Translations under genes and position numbers: made by a program
Part shown: in pieces, positions 27,663 to 37,211 of the stretch
How the letters are laid out: each line of letters begins with the position of its first letter
How positions within the stretch are numbered: position 1 is the first letter of the stretch
Source of the DNA: Bradyrhizobium tropiciagri
Lineage (GTDB): Bacteria; Pseudomonadota; Alphaproteobacteria; Rhizobiales; Xanthobacteraceae
Length of the DNA stretch: 64,000 bases
Direction: 5' to 3'
NCBI RefSeq assembly: GCF_018130545.1
Contig: NZ_JAFCKF010000004.1
Location: 804,357 to 868,356, forward strand
Notes under the pieces: generated by a model
Told to the model about the DNA's origin: nothing
Seen by the model: only the letters and a program-made list of their open reading frames with translations
Database searches by the model: none

Positions 27663-28520
27663 ATGACTGCTAACGACGATCCGCTCGTTTCGACCGAATG
27701 GCTGGCTGCGCATCTCGGCGATGCCAGCGTCAAGGTGCTCGACGCGACCTTCAAGCTGCCCGGCGTGCTGCCGCTGCCGAAGGATGATTATCTCGCCGCG
27801 CATCTGCCCGGCGCCGTGTTCTTCGACGTCGATGCGGTGTCCGATCATGCCAATCCGCTGCCGCATATGTTTCCGAGCGCCGAGCAGTTCGGTCGCGACA
27901 TCGGCGGGCTCGGCGTCAGCAATGCCGATACCGTCGTGATCTATGATTCCGGCGGCTGGGTCGCAGCGCCGCGCGCCTGGTGGATGTTCCTGTCCTACGG
28001 CCATCGCAATGTGCGCATCCTCAACGGCGGTCTGAAGAAGTGGCGCGCCGAGGGCAGGGCGATCGAGAGCGGCGAGGTGAAGCCGAATCCCGCGACGTTC
28101 AAGACGAGCTACGATCCGAAGCGCGTGCGCAGCATCGAGCAGATGATCGCCAATGTCGAAAGCCGCGCCGAGCAGGTGATCGATGCGCGCGCTGCCGATC
28201 GCTTCGAGGGCCGTGCGCCGGAGCCGCGGCCGGGGATCCGCGCTGGGCATATCCCCGGCGCCCGCAACGTGCCCTACAACCAATTGTTCGATGCCGCGAC
28301 CGGCGAGATGAAGCCGCTCGATGATCTGCGCAAATCATTCGCCGGCGCCGGCGTGAAGCTCGATGCGCCGATCGTGACGAGCTGCGGCTCGGGCGTCTCC
28401 GCCGGCGTGCTGACGCTGGCGCTCTACCGGCTCGGCGTCACCGACAGCGCGCTCTATGACGGTTCATGGTCGGAATGGGGCCAGGCCAACGGCCCGCCGA
28501 TCGCGACGGGACCAGCTTGA
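27663..28520 (+). CDS. sseA: 3-mercaptopyruvate sulfurtransferase
   Basis: A 285-residue two-domain rhodanese. The inactive N-terminal domain has VKVLDATFKLPG and DTVVIYDSGGWVAAPR; the C-terminal domain has RAGHIPGARNVPYNQLF and the active loop TSCGSGVSAGVL. The CGSGVSA-type loop is typical of mercaptopyruvate rather than thiosulfate sulfurtransferases. It moves sulfur from mercaptopyruvate to thiols or cyanide. It follows a single-domain rhodanese with a 30-base gap. Confidence 0.94.
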   Translation: MTANDDPLVSTEWLAAHLGDASVKVLDATFKLPGVLPLPKDDYLAAHLPGAVFFDVDAVSDHANPLPHMFPSAEQFGRDIGGLGVSNADTVVIYDSGGWVAAPRAWWMFLSYGHRNVRILNGGLKKWRAEGRAIESGEVKPNPATFKTSYDPKRVRSIEQMIANVESRAEQVIDARAADRFEGRAPEPRPGIRAGHIPGARNVPYNQLFDAATGEMKPLDDLRKSFAGAGVKLDAPIVTSCGSGVSAGVLTLALYRLGVTDSALYDGSWSEWGQANGPPIATGPA

Positions 28521-28524
28521 TAGC

Positions 28525-29367
28525 CTAGCGCCGCGTGACCGGCACCAGGGTCGTATTGCCGAACGGATCAATCTGCTGCTGCATGACCTGCCGAACCGGG
28601 CGCGTGCGGACAATCCGCCGTCGCTCCTTGCGGTGTGCCGGCTTGCCGGTTGCGTTGCGCTCCGGCTTCTTCGCCTCGGCGGCCTTCGGCGCCGCTGGGG
28701 CTTCGATCACGACTTCAGGTCCGCCCAGCGTCGCGATCTTTGTCGCGGCCGCGATCGCCTCCGGTGACGGCGGCGGTGCGGGCTCCGGCGCAGCCATAGC
28801 GGGTGCCGGTGCAGCAGGTGCGGGCTCGCTCGTAGCGGCGGGTGGATCAGCCACGACGGCGACCTTGGCCTCGGTGGGCGCTGGTATCGCTTCGGCGGCA
28901 GCGGGCGCAGGCTCCGATGCCGGCGCAGGATCTGCGCTCGGCGCCGGTGCCGCAGTGTCAGCCGATTGAGCTGGCGCGGGCGTCTCGGCGGCCTGGGCTT
29001 CCGGCTTCGGCGGAGCTGATGGCACCGGATCATCCGCCTTCACGGCTGTGACCTGCTCCGGTTGGGCTGCAGGTGCGGCTTCAGCGGGAGCGGCCGGCTC
29101 GGCCGCAGCGGGCTCGGACGGGGTCGAAGGTGCCGGAGTATTGGTCGTAGTCTTGTCCGCAGCGGGTGGATCGACCCGCACCATCGCGAGCACCGGTGGT
29201 GCCTCGGGTTGTTGCGCGAACTGCGGCTCGGGCGGGGCCCGGCGGGCCGGAATGCTCGCGAACTCTTCATGCGCCGCGCGGAACAGCGCGGCCGCCCCGA
29301 GCCCAAACACCAGAAGCGAGATCGCCAGCACGGTCGCAGCGAACAGGAAACGAAGGCCGGGAAGCAT
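28525..29367 (-). CDS. Ala/Pro-rich membrane-anchored protein, unknown function
   Basis: A 280-residue protein. One N-terminal membrane segment (LFAATVLAISLLVFGLGAAALF, about 7-28) is followed by about 190 residues rich in Ala, Pro, Glu and Thr, probably unfolded and periplasmic, and a basic C-terminus with RKERRRIVRTRPVRQV. No domain is recognised; the composition resembles envelope-spanning linkers such as TonB-like proteins, but no TonB C-terminal motif is present. It converges on sseA with a gap of four bases. Confidence 0.75.
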   Translation of the reverse strand: MLPGLRFLFAATVLAISLLVFGLGAAALFRAAHEEFASIPARRAPPEPQFAQQPEAPPVLAMVRVDPPAADKTTTNTPAPSTPSEPAAAEPAAPAEAAPAAQPEQVTAVKADDPVPSAPPKPEAQAAETPAPAQSADTAAPAPSADPAPASEPAPAAAEAIPAPTEAKVAVVADPPAATSEPAPAAPAPAMAAPEPAPPPSPEAIAAATKIATLGGPEVVIEAPAAPKAAEAKKPERNATGKPAHRKERRRIVRTRPVRQVMQQQIDPFGNTTLVPVTRR

Positions 29368-29693
29368 GGGCGCGGGTTCCCCCTTCTACGGGAGGGTGCA
29401 GATATCAAGGGAACGCGGTGACCACACGAGAAAGCCGGCGTCGCGAGCGCGAATCAGGCCGATTCGAGAATATCGCAACGCCCGGAGACTGTTTGTTACA
29501 AAATGCGGGCGATTGATGACTTTGGCCACGTAGACAGCGTTTGACGGGCCATGAGACATCTTTACCGCAGCGTTCGTCGACATCACAAATGCCCGAAATC
29601 GCCCGGGTTTCGCGGATTTGTCTTGAATGCGCCGCTATCTTCCTGCATTGGGCCGTTAACGGTCCGGTGTGGCTTGGGGACTATAACAGAGCA
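29368..29693. other. Divergent promoter region between the Ala/Pro-rich and L,D-transpeptidase genes
   Basis: 326 bases without a credible gene; it must hold both divergent promoters. CCCGAAATCGCCCGGGTTTCGCGG has a partial inverted repeat. No known operator, riboswitch or small RNA was recognised. Confidence 0.6.
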
Positions 29694-30854
29694 ATGATGA
29701 TCAACCGCATTCTGACGATTTGCGCTGCCGCGGCTCTCGGCGTGGCAGGAACCTCGCTCGCGCATGCGCAGCAGGGTTATCCGGCGCCTCAGGGTCAGGT
29801 CTATTCGGCCGCGCCGCAGCCCTACTCGCAGGGCAACATGCCTGATTTCGATGCGACCGACGATGAAGACGCGCCGCGCAACTCGGCCGCGCTGCCGCCG
29901 CCCGGCCCGGTGATGTCGCCGGACGATCCGCGTTACGGCCGTCCGATGAATGCGCCGCCGGTCTACTCCGAACGTGCCCCGACCGGTCCGGTAATGTCGC
30001 CCGACGATCCGCGCTATGGCCGGCCAATGGGACCGCCGCCGGTGATCTATGGCGATCGCGCGCCGGGTGGTGGTCCGCAGCAGGCGTATCGCGACAATGG
30101 CGTTCCCGCCGCCGGTGTTTCCTATGGCGATGACCGCGGCGGCATGCGTCCGCCGGAGGGCGTGACCGGAGCCGTGCCGCCGCAGCAGGCGCCGGTCGAC
30201 GCCAATGGCAAGCCGGTGCAGATCGCAGCGCTGCCGCCGGACGAGCAGCCCGAAGACGGACCGGCGCAGCTGGCGCCGAACCTGCGTCGCCAGGAAGTGG
30301 CGTTCGCGACCAAGGAGCCGGCCGGCACCATCGTCGTTGATACGCCCAACACCTACCTCTATTACGTTCTCGGCAATGGCCGGGCGATCCGTTACGGCGT
30401 CCGTGTCGGCCGCGACGGCTTCACCTGGACCGGCGTGCAGAAGATCACCCGCAAGGCCGAGTGGCCGGATTGGCATCCGCCGACCGAAATGATCGAGCGC
30501 CAGCCCTATCTGCCGCGCTTCATGGCGGGTGGTCCCGGCAATCCGCTCGGTGCCCGCGCGATGTATCTCGGCTCGACCGTGTATCGCATCCACGGCACCA
30601 ACCAGCCGTCGACCATCGGCAAGTTCGTCTCGTCCGGCTGCATCGGCATGCTGAACGAGGACGTCTCGGATCTGTTCGATCGGGCCAAGGTCGGCACCCG
30701 CGTGGTCGTGCTGCCCGGCGGCTCCGCTCCGGGAACGACGACGGCCTCCGCCGCGCCGCCGCCGAACCCGATGGCGCCGGCTCAGGCCGCGCCGCTGCCC
30801 GGCACCCAGCCGACCTCGGTGCAGCCGCTGCCCGCGCCGGTCACGGTGCGCTAA
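29694..30854 (+). CDS. L,D-transpeptidase (YkuD family)
   Basis: A 386-residue secreted protein. The signal peptide (ILTICAAAALGVAGTSLAHA) is followed by a Pro/Gly-rich linker with two copies of GPVMSPDDPRYGRPM, then the YkuD domain (about 195-345). The catalytic site shows HGTN and, 16 residues later, SSGCIGM with the nucleophile Cys; the usual Arg after CI is Gly here. Such enzymes make 3-3 crosslinks in peptidoglycan or attach proteins to it. The start is one of two adjacent ATG codons (29694, 29697). A strong terminator follows at 30881. Confidence 0.93.
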   Translation: MMINRILTICAAAALGVAGTSLAHAQQGYPAPQGQVYSAAPQPYSQGNMPDFDATDDEDAPRNSAALPPPGPVMSPDDPRYGRPMNAPPVYSERAPTGPVMSPDDPRYGRPMGPPPVIYGDRAPGGGPQQAYRDNGVPAAGVSYGDDRGGMRPPEGVTGAVPPQQAPVDANGKPVQIAALPPDEQPEDGPAQLAPNLRRQEVAFATKEPAGTIVVDTPNTYLYYVLGNGRAIRYGVRVGRDGFTWTGVQKITRKAEWPDWHPPTEMIERQPYLPRFMAGGPGNPLGARAMYLGSTVYRIHGTNQPSTIGKFVSSGCIGMLNEDVSDLFDRAKVGTRVVVLPGGSAPGTTTASAAPPPNPMAPAQAAPLPGTQPTSVQPLPAPVTVR

Positions 30855-30880
30855 GGCGCCAGCCGGCAAACTGATCATTG

Positions 30881-30910
30881 AAAAGGGCGCGCCAACGGCG
30901 CGCCTTTTTT
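30881..30910 (+). terminator. Intrinsic terminator after the L,D-transpeptidase gene
   Basis: AAAAG, then GGCGCGCC, a three-base loop AAC, GGCGCGCC and TTTTTT form a classic GC stem with A and T tracts. The next gene (DUF4336) starts 50 bases later, so its promoter must lie within or just after this element. Confidence 0.9.
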
Positions 30911-30959
30911 GTTGCAACAAGCTGGTCGGTCTCGACGTTGCCACCCGGGAGGCAATGCG

Positions 30960-31715
30960 ATGCAAGAATCCTGGCAAGAATCCCGCCTGACCTACCCGCC
31001 GCTGAACACGCCGAAGCCGGTCGCCGACGATGTGTGGATCATCGACGGGCCAGTGATCCGGTTCGGCCCGCGCTGGCTCAGGATGCCGTTCCCGACACGG
31101 GCAACGATCATTCGTCTGCCGGGCGCGCGGCTCTTCATCCACTCGCCGACTCCATTGGGAGATGAACTGAAGACCGAGATCGCGCGCCTCGGCGTGCCGA
31201 GCTGGATCATCGGGCCGAACCGCCTGCATTATTGGTGGATCCCGGACTGGCATGCGGCCTATCCCGACGCGCGCGTGTTTCTCGCGCGGGGAATTGCGCA
31301 GCAGGCCGGCGACCGGCTTGCTCTTGATGGCGAGCCGCTCGAGGCGCGGTCAGGATACCCGTGGGACGAATGCATCGCGACGCTTCCGGTGGCCGGGAGC
31401 TACATGACGGAGACCGTGTTCTTCGATCTGAAGTCACGGACGTTGCTGCTGACCGACCTGATTGAAAACTTTGAAGCCGACCGCATTCGTTCGCCGTTGA
31501 TGCGGTTGCTGACCTGGATCGGTGGCGTGCGCGATCCGGACGGCAGCACGCCGCGCGACATGCGGGTGACGTTCTCGCGCGACCGCGACGCGCTGAAGGC
31601 CGCCGTCGCGCGCATGATCGAATGGAACCCGGAGCGGATCATCCTCGCCCATGGGCGTTGGTATGACCGGAACGGCCGCGCCGAGCTCGAACGCGCGTTC
31701 CGCTGGCTCGGCTAG
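30960..31715 (+). CDS. DUF4336 protein (metallo-beta-lactamase-like fold)
   Basis: A 251-residue protein. It opens with DDVWIIDGPVIRFGPRWLRMP and RATIIRLPGARLFIHSPTPL, the DUF4336 pattern, which is related to the metallo-beta-lactamase fold but without the HxHxDH motif. The C-terminal segment has FFDLKSRTLLLTDLIENF and RIILAHGRWYDRNGRAEL, which aligns with the late metal-site part of the fold. Function unknown. The ATG at 30960 follows CACCCGGGAGG. Confidence 0.88.
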   Translation: MQESWQESRLTYPPLNTPKPVADDVWIIDGPVIRFGPRWLRMPFPTRATIIRLPGARLFIHSPTPLGDELKTEIARLGVPSWIIGPNRLHYWWIPDWHAAYPDARVFLARGIAQQAGDRLALDGEPLEARSGYPWDECIATLPVAGSYMTETVFFDLKSRTLLLTDLIENFEADRIRSPLMRLLTWIGGVRDPDGSTPRDMRVTFSRDRDALKAAVARMIEWNPERIILAHGRWYDRNGRAELERAFRWLG

Positions 31716-31775
31716 AGCATGATCCGGAACAGTGTGAAGCGGATTTCCGAAACGATCATGTTCCACCAAAAACGC
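31712..31775. repeat. Intergenic repeat, family F (short copy)
   Basis: AGAGCATGATCCGGAACAGTGTGAAGCGG-type sequence followed by TTTCCGAAACGATCATG. Related stretches lie at 44701-44834 and 48751-48929. It overlaps the stop codon of the DUF4336 gene and separates it from a convergent dehydrogenase gene. Confidence 0.7.
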
Positions 31776-31776
31776 G

Positions 31777-32739
31777 TTAGCCCAGCCGCCGCGGCGGCTC
31801 GGCACCCTTGGTGAAGGCATCGATGCACGCGACCATCTGCTGATAATGCGTCTGCAGGCTCTCGCGCGTCGCGTAGCCGAGATGCGGCGTGATCACGACG
31901 TTGTCGAGCTTGCGCAGCGGGTGATCCAGCGGCAGCGGTTCGACCGAGAACACGTCGATGCCGGCACCCGCGATCTTCTTCTCGCGCAGCGCCGCAAGCA
32001 GGGCGTCCTCGTCGACGATCGGCCCGCGCGCGGTGTTGACCAGATAGGCCGATGGTTTCATGCGGGCGAGATCGGCGGCGCCCACCAGCCCGCGCGAGCG
32101 CGGGCTCAGCACGACATGGATGGTGATGATGTCCGATGTCGCGAACAGCTCGTCCTTGCTGGCGTAGCCGACGCCGGCCTCCTTGCACTTCTCCGGCGTC
32201 AGATTGGGGCTCCAGGCGATCACGTTCATGCCGAATACCTTGGCCATGCCGGCGACCTTGCTGCCGAGCTTGCCGAGGCCGATGACACCGAGCGTCTTGC
32301 CCTCGATCTCGGTGCCGGCAAAGCTCTGCCAGGCCTCGCCGGCGTGCATGCGTGCATTCTCGCGGCCGATGCCGCGGGTCAGCTCCAGGATCAGGCCCAT
32401 GGTCAGCGGCGCGGTGGGATCGCGGCTATATTGGGTGCCGCACAGCACCACCTGGCAAGCCTTGGCCGCCTCCATGTCGATCGCGGCGTTGCGCATGCCC
32501 GACGTGATCAGAAGCTTCAGCTGGGGCAGCGCTTCGAACAGGCTGCGCGGGAACGCCGTGCGCTCGCGCATCGCGCAGATGATCTCGAAATCCTTCAACT
32601 TCGCGGCGGCGTCAGCCTCGTTCGCGAACGGCTCGTCGAACACGGTGACCTCGACGTCATCCTTGATCGCCGGCCAGTCGGCGAGCGAAAGCGCGATGTC
32701 GAAATAGTCGTCGAGGATTGCACAGCGGAGCCGCGTCAT
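31777..32739 (-). CDS. D-2-hydroxyacid dehydrogenase family protein
   Basis: A 320-residue NAD-dependent enzyme. The nucleotide-binding loop is LGVIGLGKLGSKVAG (about 148-162), with NTARGPIVDEDALLAAL and the HLGYATRES segment carrying the catalytic His; GIDVFSVEPLP contains the conserved Glu. It should interconvert a 2-keto acid and a D-2-hydroxy acid; formate/phosphoglycerate dehydrogenase-like members vary in substrate. The ATG is at 32739. Confidence 0.93.
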   Translation of the reverse strand: MTRLRCAILDDYFDIALSLADWPAIKDDVEVTVFDEPFANEADAAAKLKDFEIICAMRERTAFPRSLFEALPQLKLLITSGMRNAAIDMEAAKACQVVLCGTQYSRDPTAPLTMGLILELTRGIGRENARMHAGEAWQSFAGTEIEGKTLGVIGLGKLGSKVAGMAKVFGMNVIAWSPNLTPEKCKEAGVGYASKDELFATSDIITIHVVLSPRSRGLVGAADLARMKPSAYLVNTARGPIVDEDALLAALREKKIAGAGIDVFSVEPLPLDHPLRKLDNVVITPHLGYATRESLQTHYQQMVACIDAFTKGAEPPRRLG

Positions 32740-32856
32740 CGGGAAGGTCCATTCAGGGTGAGGGCGACGGCCGGAAATCAGCCGTCGGGATACCCGTCAT
32801 GGTCGCGCGCAAATGGCAGGCGCGCAAGCGGCCGCGCTTTCACATCGGGGCGATTG

Positions 32857-33108
32857 TCACGTCGGGCGGGACGGCCTTCGCGCCTTGGCGGTGCGGATAT
32901 CGGCCAGCATCGATCTGACCGCCGGCGACAGTGCCATCTGCTTGGCGCGGCAGGCCGGGCCGGGGCCGCGCATATAGTGCAGTTCCGGACGGTAGGGATT
33001 GAAAGCCTTGGCAACGAAGGCACGCCAGAAAGCGCGGAATTCGGCGAACAGCGTCGCCTCACCCTTGATCGCCGGGCGGGAGAGAGGTGCTGAAATAATG
33101 GTAGCCAT
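32857..33108 (-). CDS. Small hypothetical protein
   Basis: An 83-residue basic protein with ATG at 33108. The central part (AEFRAFWRAFVAKAFNPYRP) is an amphipathic, aromatic-rich helix, and the end is Arg/Lys-rich. No signal peptide or known domain. It is encoded upstream of the dehydrogenase, 117 bases away in the same direction, and divergently from ettA. It could be a real small protein or a chance frame. Confidence 0.5.
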   Translation of the reverse strand: MATIISAPLSRPAIKGEATLFAEFRAFWRAFVAKAFNPYRPELHYMRGPGPACRAKQMALSPAVRSMLADIRTAKARRPSRPT

Positions 33109-33382
33109 GATGTGGCCTCAACTGTTTTGGTCGCGGTTCTGCCGCGAAAATCGCCGTTTTTCGGCGTTGAGAACGAGTTTTGGCCTGATTTATTAAAAGA
33201 TGGTTTCAATTGTCGTGATTCGGCGCACACATGGTGGCGAACCCGTAGTCACCCGTGGTGAATGGACCGAACGTGGTGAACGGATGGAAAACGCGACCCC
33301 CGCGGTTGCGCTTTCGGAGGCCGGCCGTTACATCGGCGGCAGCAAAATTTCCTCTAAATCCGATCAATTCCAGGGACAGCGG

Positions 33383-35032
33383 ATGGCTCGCCAGTTCATC
33401 TATTTCATGCAGGGTCTGACCAAGGCATATCCGACCCGCAAGGTGCTCGATAACATCCATCTGAGCTTCTACCCGGACGCCAAGATCGGCGTACTCGGCG
33501 TCAACGGCTCGGGCAAGTCGACCCTGCTCAAGATCATGGCCGGCCTCGACAAGGAATATAACGGCGAGGCCTGGGTCGCCGAGGGCGCCCGCGTCGGTTA
33601 TCTCGAGCAGGAGCCGCAGCTGGATGCCACGCTCTCGGTCCGTGAAAACGTCATGCAGGGCGTCGCCAAGCAGAAGGCGATCCTCGACCGCTACAATGAG
33701 CTGGCGGTGAACTATTCCGACGAGACCGCCGATGAAATGACCAAGCTGCAGGACGAGATCGAGGCCCAGGGCCTGTGGGATCTCGACAGCAAGGTCGACC
33801 AGGCGATGGATGCGCTGCGCTGCCCGCCTGACGATGCCGATGTCACAAAACTGTCAGGTGGTGAGCGCCGCCGCGTCGCGCTGTGCCGCCTGCTGCTCGA
33901 CCAGCCGGAACTGCTGCTGCTGGACGAACCGACCAACCATCTCGACGCCGAGTCGGTGTCGTGGTTGGAAGGCCATCTGCGGAATTATCCGGGCGCGATC
34001 CTGATCGTGACCCACGATCGCTACTTCCTCGACAACGTCACGAGCTGGATCCTCGAGCTCGATCGCGGCCGCGGCATTCCCTATGAGGGCAATTACTCGT
34101 CCTGGCTGCAGCAGAAGCAGAAGCGGCTCGAGCAGGAAGGCCGCGAAGACGCCGCGCACCAGAAGACGCTGGCCCGCGAGCAGGAGTGGATCGCGTCCTC
34201 GCCGAAGGCGCGCCAGGCCAAGTCCAAGGCACGCTACCAGCGCTATGAGGAGCTGCTGAAGCAGGCCAGCGAGAAGCAGACCCAGACCGCGCAGATCACG
34301 ATTCCGGTCGCCGAACGGCTCGGCCAGAACGTCGTCGACTTCGAAGGCCTCAGCAAGGGCTTTGGCGATCGCATGCTGATCGACGATCTCACCTTCAAGC
34401 TGCCGCCGGGCGGCATCGTCGGCGTGATCGGCGCCAACGGCGCCGGCAAGACCACGCTGTTCAGGATGATCACCAAGCAGGAGGAGCCCGACAAGGGCTC
34501 CATCACCGTCGGCGAGAGTGTTCATCTCGGCTATGTCGACCAGTCGCGTGACGCGCTCGACGGCAAGAAGACGGTGTGGGAGGAGATCTCGGGCAATAAC
34601 GAGCTGATCCTGCTCGGCAAGAAGGAAGTCAACTCACGCGGCTATTGCTCGTCGTTCAACTTCAAGGGCGCCGACCAGCAGAAGAAAGTCGGCGCGCTGT
34701 CCGGCGGTGAGCGCAACCGCGTGCATCTCGCCAAGATGCTGAAGTCGGGCGCCAACGTGCTGCTGCTCGACGAACCGACCAACGACCTCGACGTCGACAC
34801 GCTGCGCGCGCTGGAAGAGGCGCTGGAGGATTTCGCCGGCTGCGCCGTCATCATCAGCCATGATCGCTGGTTCCTCGACCGCATCGCGACCCACATCCTG
34901 GCCTTCGAAGGCGACAGCCACGTCGAATGGTTCGAGGGCAACTTCCAGGATTACGAAAAGGACAAGATGCGCCGGCTCGGCCAGGACAGCATCATTCCGC
35001 ACCGCGTGAAGTACAAGAAGCTGACGCGGTGA
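33383..35032 (+). CDS. ettA: Energy-dependent translational throttle protein EttA (ABC-F)
   Basis: A 549-residue soluble ABC-F protein with two ATPase cassettes and no membrane segments. Walker A motifs are GVNGSGKST and GANGAGKTT; signature motifs are [11 protein letters not shown] and [11 protein letters not shown], each followed by an LLLDEPTN Walker B. Between the cassettes lies the EttA arm and the basic linker around [19 protein letters not shown]. EttA binds the ribosomal E site and gates translation when ATP is low. The ATG at 33383 matches the family start, and the 61-codon longer frame is unlikely. Confidence 0.95.
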   Translation: MARQFIYFMQGLTKAYPTRKVLDNIHLSFYPDAKIGVLGVNGSGKSTLLKIMAGLDKEYNGEAWVAEGARVGYLEQEPQLDATLSVRENVMQGVAKQKAILDRYNELAVNYSDETADEMTKLQDEIEAQGLWDLDSKVDQAMDALRCPPDDADVTKLSGGERRRVALCRLLLDQPELLLLDEPTNHLDAESVSWLEGHLRNYPGAILIVTHDRYFLDNVTSWILELDRGRGIPYEGNYSSWLQQKQKRLEQEGREDAAHQKTLAREQEWIASSPKARQAKSKARYQRYEELLKQASEKQTQTAQITIPVAERLGQNVVDFEGLSKGFGDRMLIDDLTFKLPPGGIVGVIGANGAGKTTLFRMITKQEEPDKGSITVGESVHLGYVDQSRDALDGKKTVWEEISGNNELILLGKKEVNSRGYCSSFNFKGADQQKKVGALSGGERNRVHLAKMLKSGANVLLLDEPTNDLDVDTLRALEEALEDFAGCAVIISHDRWFLDRIATHILAFEGDSHVEWFEGNFQDYEKDKMRRLGQDSIIPHRVKYKKLTR

Positions 35033-35057
35033 GGTAGCCGCATCGCGAAAGTTCTCA

Positions 35058-35897
35058 ATGGGAATTACTTATTCTCATTACTTGATACCGCGGGATAACA
35101 CCGTTCGCCCCGCACCGGATCGGATTGTTGCTCTGATCCATGCCTGGATCGAGAACGGTTTCATCGCTGTAGCGGACGGTCAGGGCTCACAACCCACCGC
35201 TCGCTTCATGACGGCACTGTCCCCTGAAGAAGCGGTCGAGCAAAGGCAGGCCGCCAAGCCGCAATCCAGGTTCTGGGCGCGGCTTTGGGGAAAGAGAGCT
35301 CCGAAGCCGCCTCGTCGAGATATCTGGAAGCCGTTTCCGGTCCCGCCAACGGGCGAAGCGCTGTCGGCACTCGCGAAGCCCAGCACTGTGATTCGATGGG
35401 AGTGCGACTCAAACGCAGTCTATCCGATGAGGACTATCACCGAACGCATCTATCGAGGAGACCACAGTTTTCCGCACTCTCTGACGATCGAGATGTCCGA
35501 TGATTTCCTGAATGTAAGGACTGATGGCCATGGTGATGCCAGGCAGGTGAGTCCGACCTGCAAGTGTGGATGCGGTCTAGGATATGACTATGACGCGATA
35601 GGTTGGTCGGCGACAGAGAGAATTCGTCAAATTTGCCCTTCCTGCGGATCAGCTTTCCGTCCGCAGGATCAGATTGCCGAGATTGTGGATGGAGCGACCG
35701 GCAAGAAAACACCCCAACCGGGTGGCTTGTGCAATCGCTTTGCAATCAGCATCGATTTCGGCAAGGAGTGGCCGCTTTATATGCCTGACGTCAACGGTGA
35801 ACTCCTCGAAAGCACGGCCAAAGCCGCCGACGTCTTTCTAGAGACATGCAGCACCGCGCTAGGTGTCGGACTGAACGAATTTAGCCTCTACGGTTAG
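35058..35897 (+). CDS. Hypothetical protein with a zinc-ribbon-like cysteine cluster
   Basis: A 279-residue protein that I do not recognise. The N-terminal 60 residues are helical; a basic Trp/Arg-rich linker (FWARLWGKRAPKPPRR) follows. Around residues 165-205 it has CKCGCGLGYDYD and ICPSCGSAF, a likely zinc ribbon. The C-terminal part ends with DVFLETCSTALG. No signal peptide or membrane segment. Codon use is visibly less GC-rich than in the neighbours, a hint of transfer. It starts 25 bases after ettA and overlaps the end of a convergent gene by 17 bases. Confidence 0.75.
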   Translation: MGITYSHYLIPRDNTVRPAPDRIVALIHAWIENGFIAVADGQGSQPTARFMTALSPEEAVEQRQAAKPQSRFWARLWGKRAPKPPRRDIWKPFPVPPTGEALSALAKPSTVIRWECDSNAVYPMRTITERIYRGDHSFPHSLTIEMSDDFLNVRTDGHGDARQVSPTCKCGCGLGYDYDAIGWSATERIRQICPSCGSAFRPQDQIAEIVDGATGKKTPQPGGLCNRFAISIDFGKEWPLYMPDVNGELLESTAKAADVFLETCSTALGVGLNEFSLYG

Positions 35898-36357
35898 CTG
35901 ACGCGGTGAGCCGGCCTCGCAGGTCGCCGAACCTGTCGAGGAAGGCGCGTGCGCGGGGCAGCGCGTCGTGAAGGAATTGCTTTGGCTCGCGCAGCCAGAG
36001 CCCTTCGATCTGCCGCGAGCGCGGTTCCGAGATCAGGACTTCGGTCGGCAGATCGACGAGCGTCGCGTCCCAGCCTGGGAAAAACCGCCGCGCGCGCCGG
36101 AAGCCGAGCGACAACAGCTGCGCCTCTGTCGTCAGGCCGTGATAGTCGAACGCAGCATTCCCGTCCGTGACGTAGATGTGGTTGCCGATGTAGCCGGCAG
36201 CCGGCTTGATCCAGCGGGCGTGGAAGCCAAGCTGGGCGTATCTTTCGAGAAACGCGTAGGCGAGCACCTGGCAGGCGCCATTCGCAAAGAAATGGCGATC
36301 GGGGCGATGCCACCGGCGCTTCGGATCGTCCTTGACGTTGACCTTCGGAAAGAACAT
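35881..36357 (-). CDS. Hypothetical protein
   Basis: A 158-residue protein beginning MFFPKVNVKDDPKRRWHRPD. It has conserved-looking aromatic and His residues (GNHIYVTDGNAAFDYHGL), suggestive of a papain-like or transglutaminase-type fold, with FFANGACQVLAYAFLERY containing a Cys that could be a nucleophile and the later DYHG giving a His. That reading is speculative. The start at 36357 was preferred because the longer frame begins with TTG. It converges on the zinc-ribbon gene with a 17-base overlap. Confidence 0.65.
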   Translation of the reverse strand: MFFPKVNVKDDPKRRWHRPDRHFFANGACQVLAYAFLERYAQLGFHARWIKPAAGYIGNHIYVTDGNAAFDYHGLTTEAQLLSLGFRRARRFFPGWDATLVDLPTEVLISEPRSRQIEGLWLREPKQFLHDALPRARAFLDRFGDLRGRLTASANRRG

Positions 36358-36549
36358 CGGCGCGCGCTCGCGCTGGGCGGACAATGTGGCCAGACTATCG
36401 CTTGTCGGCGACAGGAGAAGGATCGAATTCGAAGATTAGCAGGATCGTGACGGGATCGCGGCGCAATCTGCGGCCAGTTGTCGCTTTTCAAGCGCGCGGG
36501 ATTGCGTAGATAGAGCGCTCCGCAATTTCAATCCTGCGAGCTTTCCAAC

Positions 36550-37134
36550 ATGTCCGCTGTTTCCGACGCGCGTGCCCCCCTGAAGGGCCGGTCGCTGCGT
36601 CCCGTCCCCATGCTGATCTTCGGATCGCGCTGGCTGCAATTGCCGCTCTATGTCGGCCTGATCATCGCCCAGGGCGTCTATGTCGTGCTGTTCCTGAAGG
36701 AACTGTGGCACCTGTTCGCGCATTCCTTCGACTTCAGCGAGCAACAGATCATGCTGGCCGTGCTCGGCCTGATCGACGTCGTCATGATCTCGAACCTGTT
36801 GGTGATGGTGATCGTCGGCGGCTACGAGACCTTCGTGTCGCGGCTCAATCTGCAGGGACATCCCGATGAGCCGGAATGGCTCAGCCATGTCAACGCCAGC
36901 GTTCTGAAGATCAAGCTGGCGATGGCGATCATCGGCATCTCCTCGATCCATCTGCTGCGCACCTTCATCGAGGCCGGCGCGCTATCGTCCGGCAAGAGCA
37001 CCTACACCGAGACCGGCGTGATGTGGCAGACCATCATCCATTGCGTCTTCATCCTGTCTGCGATCGGCATCGCCCTCGTCGACAAGCTGTCGAACGACTC
37101 GATCGAGGGCGCCAAGCAGCAAGCGGGACACTAG
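36550..37134 (+). CDS. UPF0114 (YqhA/TIGR00645) inner membrane protein
   Basis: A 194-residue protein with four hydrophobic segments, including [19 protein letters not shown] and [21 protein letters not shown], followed by YETFVSRL, the family signature. The C-terminal segment [18 protein letters not shown] completes the pattern. The family is widespread and of unknown function, possibly a channel-like membrane protein. The ATG at 36550 is the natural start. Confidence 0.92.
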   Translation: MSAVSDARAPLKGRSLRPVPMLIFGSRWLQLPLYVGLIIAQGVYVVLFLKELWHLFAHSFDFSEQQIMLAVLGLIDVVMISNLLVMVIVGGYETFVSRLNLQGHPDEPEWLSHVNASVLKIKLAMAIIGISSIHLLRTFIEAGALSSGKSTYTETGVMWQTIIHCVFILSAIGIALVDKLSNDSIEGAKQQAGH

Positions 37135-37211
37135 GGGCTCTTTGTTGACGCGCTTCCTTCAAACGAACCGGTGCCCACTTCGCTCGGAAACGCTCTATGC
37201 GCGGCGCGGCG

